A stretch of DNA of 64,000 nucleotides from Chitinophaga sancti. GTDB taxonomy: Bacteria; Bacteroidota; Bacteroidia; Chitinophagales; Chitinophagaceae. How positions within the stretch are numbered: position 1 is the stretch's first letter; each line of letters opens with the position of its first letter. Position numbers and translations under genes: made by a program. The notes below the pieces were generated by a model that was not told the origin of the DNA, ran no database searches, and saw nothing but the letters and a program-made list of their open reading frames with translations. The DNA lies in NCBI RefSeq assembly GCF_034424315.1, contig NZ_CP139972.1:2480001-2544000 (forward strand). The letters are read 5' to 3'. Below are positions 14,809-24,257 of this stretch, one piece after another.

Positions 14809-17183
14809 TTGCCTATTCTCCCCTTTTCATCAGTATTACCCTGATCAATCTTTTTATTACTGAATTTTTTCCCTGAACGGAATGTATAAGAAAACGCTAC
14901 ACCAACAATACGGGTGGGCCGCTTTTGATAAAAGTCTATATGCGTATTGTAATAGTCGGTCGTCTCTTTCTCCCGTAAGGTGTTGAAAATATCTGCCAGA
15001 AACAGCCGCACTCTTCCCTGGTTCTTAAGTATTCTCCTTGTAAACTCCAGGTCAAACGAAAACATATGAGGGATCCTGGAATTAGCACTCACATATGGCG
15101 AACGATAATCTGCTACCACGTCAATGTCTATGACTTTGTTCCATACAATCGTATGTATTGACTTTAGGGAAAAAGAGGTCCGGTTAATACTGAACGAATC
15201 AAGACGGTAAGATAAATTATATAACGAAAAACTGTTATTGACTGTCCATCCTTTCATCACCTTAAAAGGTGCTTCCAGGCTCACACCATACTCGGTACTA
15301 TTTGTAAAATTCCTTGACTGGTATTCAATTACATTATTACCCGCTGAAGATGCCAGTTCGGCAATGACATTATTCGTCCGGGAAAAATACAATTCTGCAG
15401 TATACTCATTCCTGAAGGTATAACCTGTTGAAATGTTATGGCTATACTGTGGCAACAGGTTCGGATTGCCAATCAGCACCGTATAGTCATCAAACTGCAA
15501 ACGATAAGGGTTTAAAGCGGTGAATGATGGCCGCTGCAATCGGCGGGTATAGTTCAGACGTATCGAATTACCCTGCGTCTCATTCAATGTATACATCATA
15601 AAAAATGAAGGAAACAATCCGAAATAGTTTCTGTCAAACTTCTGACCGGACGTGACCGAATTACCTTTTGTATAAGTCTGCTCTGCCCGTAAACCAGCCT
15701 TTAGCACAACTCGTCCTAATGTCTTCTCCGCAGATGAGTAAAACATCAGCAAATACTCCTTATAGATAAAATGATTACTCCCCGCACCATTCAATACCCA
15801 ATTGTCATCTGTGTAATCTTCGCGAATAATTTCATTATCCCGTTTTACAGCAGATAGTTTTGTGCCTCCTTTTATTTCCGTTTTATTTTTTAATACTTTC
15901 GTATAATCAGCCTGCAAACTAAGTATGCTGGTATTGTTAGGAGTATTGTTCCTGTAGGTAGAATTTCGCAACGGATCATTATACCGGGAGGAGAAATTAT
16001 TAAGTTCAGTCTTACTGCTATTGGTGTAATCTGCAATCACCTTCAACTGAGAACCGCTGCTGTCTGTCCGCCACACATAATTGAGCGTAGTACTTTGCAG
16101 GTTAGCATCCCTTGTTCTCCCGGAATTCGCTACACCAGTTATCGTATCTGTACCCGGCAGGTAACGGATCCCGGTGATAAAAGATTCATTCAGGTCATTA
16201 ACTGTAGCCAGGGTCTGCAGGTTGATAGTCTGAGTTTTCCCGATGTCCAGCGCTATACCAAAGCGGTACTGATGCCGCCCCGCATTGTTGTCCCTGTCGG
16301 TCCGGCTGCTGTACACTCCTTTATCGGGATATACAATATTATTAGTGGCTAAATAAATACTCTTGTCTTTCACATAACTGTATGCCCCGGACAAATAAAG
16401 GTTCTTCACCCGGTAATCTGCCGTGGCTGTTCCTCCGTAGTAGGGCTTTGTTCCCTGCTGACGGTACTGTGTGGACACCCCACCGCTAAACCCGTCATTT
16501 CTTACCTTTTTAAGAATAATATGTATAATACCACCTGCACCTGCCGCTTCAAATTCGGACGGTGGGTTAGCAATCACTTCTATTTTACTGATATTCTCCG
16601 ACCGGATAGTTTTCAGGTACTCAGCCAGCTCTTCTTCAGACATACGCTGCACGACATCATTGATCATGACCAGGACCGACTGAGATCCTTTAATCCGGAT
16701 ACTGCCATTATTACTTACCCATACACCAGGCGATTTTCTCAACACGTCCAGCCCTGAATTGCCATTGGCAAGAAAACTATTCTCTACATCTACAATATAC
16801 CTGTCAGCCTTCCTGATCACCAGCGGCTTTTTGCCCGCTATCGTTACACCTGCCAGCGTTCGTTTATCCCTTGCCAATATAATGTGTGATAGAAAAGCCG
16901 TATCAGGGTAGCTAAAGTTCCGCTTCAATGTCTGGTAGCCCATTAACGAAACGGTCAATGTATAATGACCATGCAAACGATCAATAGTACTGATGGCAAA
17001 GTGCCCGCTTTCATCCGCGGTAGCACCAGCTATAAAACTACTGTCTGCCTGAAGCACTATAGTTGCAAATGGGAGCGGCTGAAAGGAAGAATCAGCCACC
17101 TTGCCGGCAATAGAATGTTGTGCGCGCAAACCATTAGAGGAAAATATTAAAAATAGAATAAACAGGATATTTCTTAATGTCAT
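14805..17183 (-). CDS. TonB-dependent-receptor-like outer-membrane protein (OMP_b-brl_3 type)
   Basis: This 792-residue protein has a signal peptide (LFILFLIFSSNGLRAQ), then a carboxypeptidase-regulatory-like Ig domain (SIAGKVADSSFQPLPFATIV, about 25-110). A plug domain follows (LDVLRKSPGVWV, SVLVMINDVVQRM, IEVIANPPSEFEAAGAGGII, about 125-220), and then a long beta-barrel. The barrel contains IRLNYTRRLQRPSFTALNPY and LLPQYSHNISTGYTFRNEYT, hallmarks of this receptor family. No SusD partner is adjacent, so it is not part of a classical polysaccharide utilisation locus. The last residues are charged rather than the usual terminal aromatic, because the C-terminus extends beyond the final strand. 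The substrate is unknown. Confidence 0.85.
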   Translation of the reverse strand: MTLRNILFILFLIFSSNGLRAQHSIAGKVADSSFQPLPFATIVLQADSSFIAGATADESGHFAISTIDRLHGHYTLTVSLMGYQTLKRNFSYPDTAFLSHIILARDKRTLAGVTIAGKKPLVIRKADRYIVDVENSFLANGNSGLDVLRKSPGVWVSNNGSIRIKGSQSVLVMINDVVQRMSEEELAEYLKTIRSENISKIEVIANPPSEFEAAGAGGIIHIILKKVRNDGFSGGVSTQYRQQGTKPYYGGTATADYRVKNLYLSGAYSYVKDKSIYLATNNIVYPDKGVYSSRTDRDNNAGRHQYRFGIALDIGKTQTINLQTLATVNDLNESFITGIRYLPGTDTITGVANSGRTRDANLQSTTLNYVWRTDSSGSQLKVIADYTNSSKTELNNFSSRYNDPLRNSTYRNNTPNNTSILSLQADYTKVLKNKTEIKGGTKLSAVKRDNEIIREDYTDDNWVLNGAGSNHFIYKEYLLMFYSSAEKTLGRVVLKAGLRAEQTYTKGNSVTSGQKFDRNYFGLFPSFFMMYTLNETQGNSIRLNYTRRLQRPSFTALNPYRLQFDDYTVLIGNPNLLPQYSHNISTGYTFRNEYTAELYFSRTNNVIAELASSAGNNVIEYQSRNFTNSTEYGVSLEAPFKVMKGWTVNNSFSLYNLSYRLDSFSINRTSFSLKSIHTIVWNKVIDIDVVADYRSPYVSANSRIPHMFSFDLEFTRRILKNQGRVRLFLADIFNTLREKETTDYYNTHIDFYQKRPTRIVGVAFSYTFRSGKKFSNKKIDQGNTDEKGRIGN

Positions 17184-17272
17184 CAGAGGGTTTTATAAGA
17201 TGTATCTTCTGAAACTTAATTTAGATAAATTTTTATTATTTTAACATAAATCTCCAAAAGAAAAGCTATTAC

Positions 17273-18127
17273 ATGGAAATTTACCTGACTTTTGATGATG
17301 GTATCCAGGAAGGTACCGAAGAAGTACTGGCTGTGCTAAAAGAAACAAATGTAAGGGCTACATTCTTCCTGGTAGGCACACAGCTAAGCTATGCTATTAA
17401 AAAGGACCGCACGCAATTGCAAACACTGTTAAAAGAAATTTATATCCACCATACAATCGGCAACCATAGCTACTCCCACGCCAATGACTGTTATGCTGAT
17501 TATTATACAAACAATGGTATACGAATAGATGATAATGGGAACAGGCGCTCCATATTGCTTGATTTCGAAAAATCAAAAGACACTATTCATCAACTCCTTT
17601 ACGATATGCAGGAAATAGACACTGCGTCCTGTATGTATCCACTTGCCCTCAGCCAGAAAATGCCGCTGGCCAGGCTACCGGGCCGCAATACATGGTATGT
17701 ATCAGATCCACAACAACCGGAAGGCAGTACACAAGCACTCATCCGGCACTTTGAAACAGACAGCCGCAAAGGCGCTGAAGAGCTGTATCGCGCCGGCTAT
17801 AACGTATTTGGCTGGAACACTGAATGGAGAATGACGTTCGATTTTCACCACGATGCATCTTCCAACATAGACAGGTATGCACCGGAAAATATATGGAAGG
17901 ACCGGCCCACCGAAACCTGGAAACAGGTCAGGGATAAAATGCTAAAAACGAGCATAGGGAACAAAGTAATTCTCCTCATGCATGAGAGGGCATTCAGAAA
18001 AGGAACTGATAAAAAAGAAACAGAACAGTTAAGCGCATTGATCAATTATTTCAAAGAAATTGGTGCCGCATTTAAATCGCTGGACGAATATACCAGCAGT
18101 CCCTTCCAGTTCCGCAACTCAAAATGA
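17273..18127 (+). CDS. Polysaccharide deacetylase (NodB homology domain)
   Basis: This 284-residue protein opens directly with motif 1 (MEIYLTFDDGIQEG, metal Asp and catalytic Asp). It then has motif 2, the HxxxH metal ligands in HHTIGNHSYSH, and motif 3 around LARLPGR. Its motif 5 appears to be VILLMHERAFRKG. CE4 enzymes remove N- or O-acetyl groups from GlcNAc-containing glycans. It has no signal peptide, so it should act in the cytoplasm, unusual for cell-wall deacetylases but suited to a biosynthetic intermediate. Its neighbour encodes a UDP-GlcNAc 2-epimerase (opposite strand), and glycosyltransferases follow, which suggests amino-sugar processing in the same pathway. Confidence 0.85.
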   Translation: MEIYLTFDDGIQEGTEEVLAVLKETNVRATFFLVGTQLSYAIKKDRTQLQTLLKEIYIHHTIGNHSYSHANDCYADYYTNNGIRIDDNGNRRSILLDFEKSKDTIHQLLYDMQEIDTASCMYPLALSQKMPLARLPGRNTWYVSDPQQPEGSTQALIRHFETDSRKGAEELYRAGYNVFGWNTEWRMTFDFHHDASSNIDRYAPENIWKDRPTETWKQVRDKMLKTSIGNKVILLMHERAFRKGTDKKETEQLSALINYFKEIGAAFKSLDEYTSSPFQFRNSK

Positions 18128-18219
18128 GGAATTTTCCGCCAATATCCGCTCAGCGAAGCAAAGAAAAAATTTAGCAATCGCTTATGCAGGTTCAGTACCT
18201 GCCCCATCTCAACATGCTG

Positions 18220-19563
18220 CTATAAAATACTATCATCAAAAATATCCTGTATTGTCAGCATCGGCAGTGGTATATAATCCTGTAAGATGTCTGCCATCTT
18301 TTCTCCCACATTACGACCGTAAAGTAGTTTATCATGGTTACTGAAAATACTCCGGTCATGTTCGAGTATATATTCCAGGGAACTGCTGATCAGGGATGCG
18401 CTATATGGAGGCACCAGGATATTGTTTTGTACCTGCCATATTGTTTCCGGCCGGTCAGTACTGTACCTGCAGGTAATACAGGGTATATCCAGGACTTGTG
18501 TTTCCTCCTGTAATCCACCGCTATCTGTATATATACCCCGACAATGCGGAGAACGCATAAATTCTATCACATGCTGATAATGGGTCCATAATGGTGTCAC
18601 CTTTACGCCCTCCTGTTCCTGCAGGGCTGCCCATACATCTCCAAGCCCCAGTGTACGAATGCCCTTATTCAGGGCATTAGACACCACAATCACAATACGG
18701 AATCCCCTGCCGCACAGCTCTTGTATAGCTTCAAATAAACTTGAAAGTACCTGGTAACAAATATTCTCCCGCCGGTGAATATCTACCCTTAACCAGCTCC
18801 CCTCACGCAAAAACGGATACACTTCAAAAACCGATGTCAGCACCGTCTCTTTCATGATCAGTTCAAGCGCATCAGCACTTAATGAACCTACCTGGTGAAT
18901 GTCTTTTTTATCAGCGCCCTCCCGCAACATGTTCTTACTGTTTAAAGAAACCGGTGTAAAAAACAATTGTGAACAAACAGATGCCAGCCGCGTATCTGCT
19001 GCTTCGGGAAATGGTTCATCCTGTACCATTGTCCAGCCCTCCCGGGTCCTTTGCAGATCAAGGATCTCAGGAAAATTATCCGGCATCTGCTGCCTGGCAA
19101 AAGGAGAATAGGACCTCAACCCGGCTTCCACGTGAATACTACGCAGTCGTGTCTTGAAATACCAGAGAATAGGAAACATTCCAGCTGTAGAGGTATCCCC
19201 TGATACTACCGGAATGGCCTGCCCTTTAAACTGATGCTTCTTCAGATAAATATATAACCAATTCACACGGTCTGCCAACTCTGCCGTCCTTCCCAGCAGA
19301 TCACCTCTCACATTCAGGAAAATTGAAATCAGATGTTCATACTGCAATTCATGACGTGCGTGTACCAGCTTCTTCTCATAATGCTGCCCCGCATCTATTA
19401 CCAGGAATGCACACCCTTTTTTGCTCATCGCAAGTATCAGGCTTGCCAGTTTGATATAACAGGGTTTGGTTGCAATAATTATTAAGTAAAGTGGCCTTGA
19501 AGTAGCATTCGCCAGCTGTATCTGCTCATCCACGAGATGATCGTCAGTTATCGGCATTAACAT
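18220..19563 (-). CDS. UDP-N-acetylglucosamine 2-epimerase family (non-hydrolysing, WecB-like)
   Basis: This 447-residue protein is longer than E. coli WecB (376). It carries the family motifs GDTSTAGMF, HVEAGLRSYSPFARQQMPDN, VDIHRRENI and TDSGGLQEETQVLDIPCITC followed by DRPETI. The family interconverts UDP-GlcNAc and UDP-ManNAc for surface glycans and other amino-sugar products. The extra length is in the N-terminal half and loops. The gene is on the minus strand, divergent from the methyltransferase/glycosyltransferase run beginning at 19680. It plausibly supplies a ManNAc-type donor for those transferases. The biochemical call is firm at family level, while the product sugar is inferred. 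Confidence 0.85.
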   Translation of the reverse strand: MLMPITDDHLVDEQIQLANATSRPLYLIIIATKPCYIKLASLILAMSKKGCAFLVIDAGQHYEKKLVHARHELQYEHLISIFLNVRGDLLGRTAELADRVNWLYIYLKKHQFKGQAIPVVSGDTSTAGMFPILWYFKTRLRSIHVEAGLRSYSPFARQQMPDNFPEILDLQRTREGWTMVQDEPFPEAADTRLASVCSQLFFTPVSLNSKNMLREGADKKDIHQVGSLSADALELIMKETVLTSVFEVYPFLREGSWLRVDIHRRENICYQVLSSLFEAIQELCGRGFRIVIVVSNALNKGIRTLGLGDVWAALQEQEGVKVTPLWTHYQHVIEFMRSPHCRGIYTDSGGLQEETQVLDIPCITCRYSTDRPETIWQVQNNILVPPYSASLISSSLEYILEHDRSIFSNHDKLLYGRNVGEKMADILQDYIPLPMLTIQDIFDDSIL

Positions 19564-19647
19564 ACTAATGGTAGTTCGTTAGTTACGTTTGGGTTTCATT
19601 CAATTTTAAATATAACATTTTTTCACTACCGGCAGGCAGATTTTTTC

Positions 19648-19655
19648 TATATTTG
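19648..19655 (+). promoter_or_regulatory. Bacteroidota -7 promoter element TATATTTG
   Basis: TATATTTG fits TAnnTTTG exactly and lies 25 nt upstream of the methyltransferase ATG at 19680, in the 116-nt gap between divergent genes. It probably drives the plus-strand run 19680-22604. Confidence 0.55.
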
Positions 19656-19679
19656 ATTTGAACCAAATGACCCCTCAAA

Positions 19680-20228
19680 ATGAACATACAAGCGTCTACA
19701 TGGGATAAACAATATGCACAGGGCGCATGGGATGTTCTTAAATCCCCACTTGAAGAAAAACGCTTTGAATCTGTGCGCAGCTTCATATATAAATATGCTA
19801 CCGGAGGAAACATCCTCGAAGTAGGCTGTGGAGAAGGACTATTACAGTCTGGTATGGACAAACAGCGATATGCTACTTTCACAGGCATAGATATATCTAC
19901 TGTCGCCATTACACGTACCGCATATCTTCAGGATACCCAAAATACATATCTGCTTGCTGATATGGAAACCTGGCAACCCACCGGTGACAGGTTCGACATG
20001 ATCATTTTCAATGAATCGCTATATTATGCCAGTTACCCTATTCAGCTCATGCACAGGTACTTTTCATTTTTAAAACCCGGTGGGGCAATCATTCTTTCCG
20101 TTTATGAAACCCCTCCCAACAAACGATTACTGGATGCTATTGACAAGCATTACCACGTTACTGAAGAAAAGATAACAGTAAACGAAAGAGGCAGATGGTA
20201 CTGTCGTATTTACCTGTCTGAAAAATAA
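19680..20228 (+). CDS. Class I SAM-dependent methyltransferase
   Basis: This 182-residue protein has motif I NILEVGCGEGLLQ. Further Rossmann-fold strands follow in FTGIDISTVAI (acidic end of strand 2), DRFDMIIFNESLYYA and FLKPGGAIILSVYE. It is a small stand-alone enzyme without an extra substrate domain, similar in size to NodS-type and sugar methyltransferases. It is the first gene of a plus-strand run with GT4 (14-nt gap) and GT2 genes, so a sugar or peptide is the likely methyl acceptor. The acceptor cannot be read from the sequence. Confidence 0.88.
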   Translation: MNIQASTWDKQYAQGAWDVLKSPLEEKRFESVRSFIYKYATGGNILEVGCGEGLLQSGMDKQRYATFTGIDISTVAITRTAYLQDTQNTYLLADMETWQPTGDRFDMIIFNESLYYASYPIQLMHRYFSFLKPGGAIILSVYETPPNKRLLDAIDKHYHVTEEKITVNERGRWYCRIYLSEK

Positions 20229-20242
20229 ATAACTCATTCACT

Positions 20243-21697
20243 ATGAAAATCGGATTACTGGAATTCAATGAATCCATGTGGCCCAGCCTGGAAAGAACAA
20301 AAGCATTTTACCTGGATACCATTACAAAAAGGTTCGATACCTGTACAGTTACCATCAGCAATAATGGTGAAATAAGCGACACACCTGATGCAATCGTTAA
20401 CTTCATGGGTAACGCGGGCTGGGAACTGAACACACACCCGGATTGTCCTCTCATCTTCGGAATTCATGGAGGCACAATTCTTAACCAGAGATTCCTGAGA
20501 ACGCATCTCGAAAAACTCCGGCCCTCAGATATGCTGATCGTCAACTGCCAGTCAGACATCGACATTCTTAACAACATGTTTGCTGGCAACGCCCCTGCTC
20601 TCTGCCACCTTCCGCTACCAGTAGATGGTACCTGCTTCAAACCCATGCCAAAGAACCAGGTAAGGAAACAACTGGGGCTGCAGGAAGAAGACATTGTAGT
20701 AGGCTTTGTAAGCAGGTTGTTGCCGCAGAAGAACCTGCACCGCTACCTTGACTTTCTCGCCCAGCTGAAGAAACAATTACTTCCCCGGAAAGTAAAAGGT
20801 ATTGTGATCGGGAAATACTGGGTAGACTACCCCGTGTTGAACTATCAGACCAGTAACTATCCAATGTATATTCAACAGCTGATTGAAAAACAGGGATTGC
20901 AAAATGACCTGCTATACTTCCCGGCCAACCTGACAAACGATGACCTTGCCACCTGTTATAATGCGATGGACCTTTTCATTCACCCTACCAACTCAATTGA
21001 TGAGAACTTCGGGTACGCACCTGTAGAAGCCATGGCATGCGGCACACCTTTGCTGGGAGCGGCTTACGGCGGGCTGAAAGATACTATCATATCCGGCACA
21101 ACAGGTTTCCTCATGCCCACCTGGGTAACAGATGCCGGTATCAGGATGGATACTTTTGCAGCGATGCAGTTTGCCAAAACACTACTCACCAATACAGAAC
21201 TCAAAAAAAACATGTCGGCCGCCGCCTTAAAACATGCAGCCAATTATAACAAGGAAACCTGCGCAGACATTCTCTGTACAGCCATCACACAGGCCGTAGA
21301 AAAGTACAACGCCAACGAAGCACCTGTAAACACCAGTTTATCACCAATACCGGCCATTTCCAGCCAGGAAGAATACCTGCCGAAAATCGACGTACCCTGG
21401 AAATACTATAAAGAACAGGTACGGTATTATGTAAGCAATGCAGACAATAAACCTGATGAGGAAACGCTTGTCTACACCTCCGTTCCCGTGGTGCAATTGT
21501 CGCCCGGCAGTATTCAGCTGGATGATCCCGCATGGCCAGCTGTTTATCCAACTGATTCACTCACGCAGACAATTATCTCGTACTGCCAGACACCCATAAA
21601 AATCAAAACATTATTAAACAGCTGTGACACGAATCTCTCCCGGATAACATCCCTGATCAATGCAGGACTGCTCAGCTACAGTCATGAAAAATTGTAG
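20243..21697 (+). CDS. GT4-type glycosyltransferase with extra C-terminal winged-helix-like tail
   Basis: This 484-residue protein has a GT-B fold with FGIHGGTI in the N-terminal domain. It has VVGFVSRLLPQKNLHRYL at the domain join, and the donor-binding E-x7-E motif in NFGYAPVEAMACGTPLLGA (about 254-272). The usual GT4 domain ends near residue 370. The remaining 110 residues are extra and finish in QTIISYCQTPIKIKTLLN followed by ITSLINAGLLSY, which reads like a small winged helix. Such tails resemble, in pattern only, the precursor-binding RRE/PqqD folds of RiPP enzymes. The gene follows the methyltransferase by 14 nt. It probably glycosylates a cluster product; the acceptor is unknown. Confidence 0.82.
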   Translation: MKIGLLEFNESMWPSLERTKAFYLDTITKRFDTCTVTISNNGEISDTPDAIVNFMGNAGWELNTHPDCPLIFGIHGGTILNQRFLRTHLEKLRPSDMLIVNCQSDIDILNNMFAGNAPALCHLPLPVDGTCFKPMPKNQVRKQLGLQEEDIVVGFVSRLLPQKNLHRYLDFLAQLKKQLLPRKVKGIVIGKYWVDYPVLNYQTSNYPMYIQQLIEKQGLQNDLLYFPANLTNDDLATCYNAMDLFIHPTNSIDENFGYAPVEAMACGTPLLGAAYGGLKDTIISGTTGFLMPTWVTDAGIRMDTFAAMQFAKTLLTNTELKKNMSAAALKHAANYNKETCADILCTAITQAVEKYNANEAPVNTSLSPIPAISSQEEYLPKIDVPWKYYKEQVRYYVSNADNKPDEETLVYTSVPVVQLSPGSIQLDDPAWPAVYPTDSLTQTIISYCQTPIKIKTLLNSCDTNLSRITSLINAGLLSYSHEKL

Positions 21698-21726
21698 TGA
21701 CTTCGTTTAAATTTATCACCGTGCAG
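21694..21726. repeat. 33-bp dispersed repeat, copy 1
   Basis: The core GTTTAAATTTATCACCGTG is shared with 24556-24588 (about 28 of 33 bases identical over the full length). It overlaps the GT4 stop codon and lies 84 nt upstream of the GT2 start. The second copy lies 84 nt upstream of the cysteine-rich peptide gene but in the opposite orientation relative to that gene. Confidence 0.45.
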
Positions 21727-21809
21727 CTGGTCAAATGGAGTTGATCATAAATACATCTCTCGTGGAGATGATGTAATCAAATTGAGTGACTACCTGAAAA
21801 AGTATAATT

Positions 21810-22604
21810 ATGCCCTTATTCTCCGTTATCATACCCTGGTGCAACCGTAAAGAACTATCGGAAACACTTAATAAGAATTTACCTGTATTTGAAAAGAACG
21901 AAGTAGAAGTGATCATCAGCAATGTAGGGGGCGATCCCAGCATATTACAGGATATATTGCAGTCCTTCCCCTACCCTGTTATAACAATCCAGCGACCCGG
22001 CATTACTGTATTCAATAAATGCCTCGCACTAAACCTGGGTGTGTCAGCAGCCACGGGCACTTACCTGTTCCTGCTGGATGCAGACGTTATACTGGAAGAA
22101 GATCTGCTGCCTGAAGCAGCTGCTTTACTGGCAAACAACTGTTTTGTTACGATCAGGAAAGTATACGAATCGCAGAAAAACGCTACTGCGAGCAGGAGTT
22201 TTATCTCCGAACTCGCCTATTTTATAGCGATAGAAGACATCAATAACAATAAAGCACTGGTAGAAACGAGCCGTCATTACATCAATGAAAAAAGCCGTAG
22301 TGCTCCCGGGCTGGTAATGCTGCGAAAAGAACATTTCATGAAAGTGAACGGCATGAATACGGAGCTGTCCGGCTGGGGCTGGGAAGACAATGATCTGCTC
22401 TGCAGACTTCAGCTTAAATTATCACTCAAATGGGAAAAGATCAGCAGCGCTAAACACCTGACGCATACGGACCAGGAGAGAAAGATCAATAACAATTCAC
22501 GGAAGGCCAGTGAAGCAGCCAATTATGCAAAGTGCCTGGATAATTACAGCCAGGGTAATTACGCAGGCACTTATAAAAAAGATTTGCAACAATACATTTA
22601 CTGA
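21810..22604 (+). CDS. GT2-family glycosyltransferase (GT-A fold)
   Basis: This 264-residue protein has the N-terminal nucleotide-binding strand in PLFSVIIPWCNRKEL. The DxD-type metal motif is in YLFLLDADVILEEDLL (about 88). The acceptor motif SGWGWEDNDLLCRL (about 188) is typical of GT2 enzymes with a galactosyltransferase-like C-terminal region. It has no membrane segment, so it is a soluble enzyme. It is separated from the GT4 gene by 112 nt and overlaps the convergent 22598-24226 gene by 7 nt. Soluble GT2 proteins include the S-/O-glycosyltransferases of glycosylated bacteriocins (SunS type), so the nearby cysteine-rich peptide is a possible acceptor; this is inference. Confidence 0.85.
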   Translation: MPLFSVIIPWCNRKELSETLNKNLPVFEKNEVEVIISNVGGDPSILQDILQSFPYPVITIQRPGITVFNKCLALNLGVSAATGTYLFLLDADVILEEDLLPEAAALLANNCFVTIRKVYESQKNATASRSFISELAYFIAIEDINNNKALVETSRHYINEKSRSAPGLVMLRKEHFMKVNGMNTELSGWGWEDNDLLCRLQLKLSLKWEKISSAKHLTHTDQERKINNNSRKASEAANYAKCLDNYSQGNYAGTYKKDLQQYIY

Positions 22605-24226
22605 GCAATACGCAGGTGACTGGCAATCGGATCAAACGCGTCAAAGGTCTCACTGATAAGCTGTTCCATTGCTTCCGCAATCTGCGGTTCGGGATATTGG
22701 TCATTGAACAGGATCCGCAGCCGTCCTTTATTTTTGTACCATAGGGGATCCCATTCCACAGGTTGTTCAGAAAAAAGTGCCTGTACCCTGGCCGTCATGT
22801 GTTCCACAGCGGTGGTCATAGCTTTCACGGTATCACTTTCAATATGGATCTCCAGGCCAATCTTATCTCCATAATCGAGAAACTCATAATGAAAAGATCT
22901 TGGCCAGGAAGGGGGCCCTATACGCCGGAAATGTTTAAACCGGCCTCGTGGCTCCAGCGAATGTCTTGCATGCTGTATATAATGCTCCAATACAGTATTA
23001 AACCGTTCCCGCTCGTGATTTACAGGACTGGACAGTTTAAAAACGGCTTTCTCTATTGCCGACAATGCCCCCGAAGCAGCTGGATTAGTTCTGAATGGGG
23101 TCAGTGTATCCAGGTTTGCCGTGTATGCGGCAAGGTCGATGTTGGCGGATGGATCACCATTTGCGACACCGTTCACGGCTTCCAGCAAACTTACACCTCT
23201 TCTGTAATGACCAAAATGCAGGAAACAATCTTCGAAAAATAAATAGGGCAGATATCGCGGAATGATCTCATTCAGTGTATTGACGGCCAGGTTTAATGCG
23301 TTGATATGCTCTCGCCGGATCTTATAGCCAGCCTTCGTGGCAAGTGCCGCCAGTTCAGCAAGATGACCGATATAAAAAGCATTATTTTCAAGAAAATCAG
23401 CTATTTTCAATTCATTCCTCACTTCTCTCAGCAGCGAATCGTCTGAAGGCCGTACATTGTTCTCCAACGCATTTTTAGCCTCTTCCATCGCAATGCATAA
23501 CAGGAAGAGGATATCCAGCTGCCCATTAAGAAAAACCTCCGCTACGGGCTTATAATGAGCAAATTCCGGCACATTGGCGCTGATTGTACAAAGTCCTTCG
23601 GTCAGATGCACCTTCCGGCATACTTCAAACGTTCCGAATTTATGTGCATGTACTGCCTTTTCCATCAACTCCTGCAGATTATACGCCACGTTTTCTATAA
23701 CGAACGGCGCCGTATTGCTGTCAGGATCAATGTACGACAATGCGTATAGCAGGTGCCCCAGCTCCTGACCCTGGTCCTTTTTTATATTTATGTGGCGGCT
23801 GTTACGCGCCAGTTCCTTTATTGTTATGCCTGTACCTGCGATTTCCTTATCAGGACTTACCCCTGCCATGACAACGTATGCGAAGGTCTGCCATGGATGG
23901 AAATCTCCTTCAGGTTCACATTGCAGTATAAATGGAGCATCAGATTCATTACGATGGATAAAAGGAAGCAACTCATCTATCATCTCTCTCTCATTATAGA
24001 TCACGTTCCCCCATCCGTTCATGATATGACAGAGGTAGGGTAGACCATCCCGCTCAATGATTTCGGGAACATGATGTGCCATTACTTCAGCCAGCCTGGA
24101 TATGATCAGTGTATTTTGCCTGGTGTTGAGCAACACGTCTTCAAAGGTCAGCCTGTTCTTAATATCTGTAAAAGATTTTTCTAAACGGGGAGAAAGGGAA
24201 AAGGGCCACCAGTGTGTAATATGCAT
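22598..24226 (-). CDS. Large protein of unknown family in peptide/exporter operon
   Basis: This 542-residue soluble protein has no signal peptide, transmembrane helix or motif that I can name. The N-terminus is MHITHWWPFSLSPRLEKSF. Residues 130-400 are helix-rich (GQELGHLLYALSYIDPD, DILFLLCIAMEEAKNALEN, FYIGHLAELAALATKAGYKI) and could form an alpha-barrel. The last 110 residues look alpha/beta and tryptophan-rich (RRIGPPSWPRSFHYEFLDYG, VEWDPLWYKNKGRLRILFND). I found no LanB, LanC, YcaO or radical-SAM motif. Upstream on the same strand are the four-cysteine peptide (79-nt gap with a hairpin) and the ABC exporter. The most economical idea is that it binds or modifies that peptide. Confidence 0.75.
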   Translation of the reverse strand: MHITHWWPFSLSPRLEKSFTDIKNRLTFEDVLLNTRQNTLIISRLAEVMAHHVPEIIERDGLPYLCHIMNGWGNVIYNEREMIDELLPFIHRNESDAPFILQCEPEGDFHPWQTFAYVVMAGVSPDKEIAGTGITIKELARNSRHINIKKDQGQELGHLLYALSYIDPDSNTAPFVIENVAYNLQELMEKAVHAHKFGTFEVCRKVHLTEGLCTISANVPEFAHYKPVAEVFLNGQLDILFLLCIAMEEAKNALENNVRPSDDSLLREVRNELKIADFLENNAFYIGHLAELAALATKAGYKIRREHINALNLAVNTLNEIIPRYLPYLFFEDCFLHFGHYRRGVSLLEAVNGVANGDPSANIDLAAYTANLDTLTPFRTNPAASGALSAIEKAVFKLSSPVNHERERFNTVLEHYIQHARHSLEPRGRFKHFRRIGPPSWPRSFHYEFLDYGDKIGLEIHIESDTVKAMTTAVEHMTARVQALFSEQPVEWDPLWYKNKGRLRILFNDQYPEPQIAEAMEQLISETFDAFDPIASHLRIAQ

Positions 24227-24257
24227 GGGTTAAATATGTAAATACGAAAATAATAAA

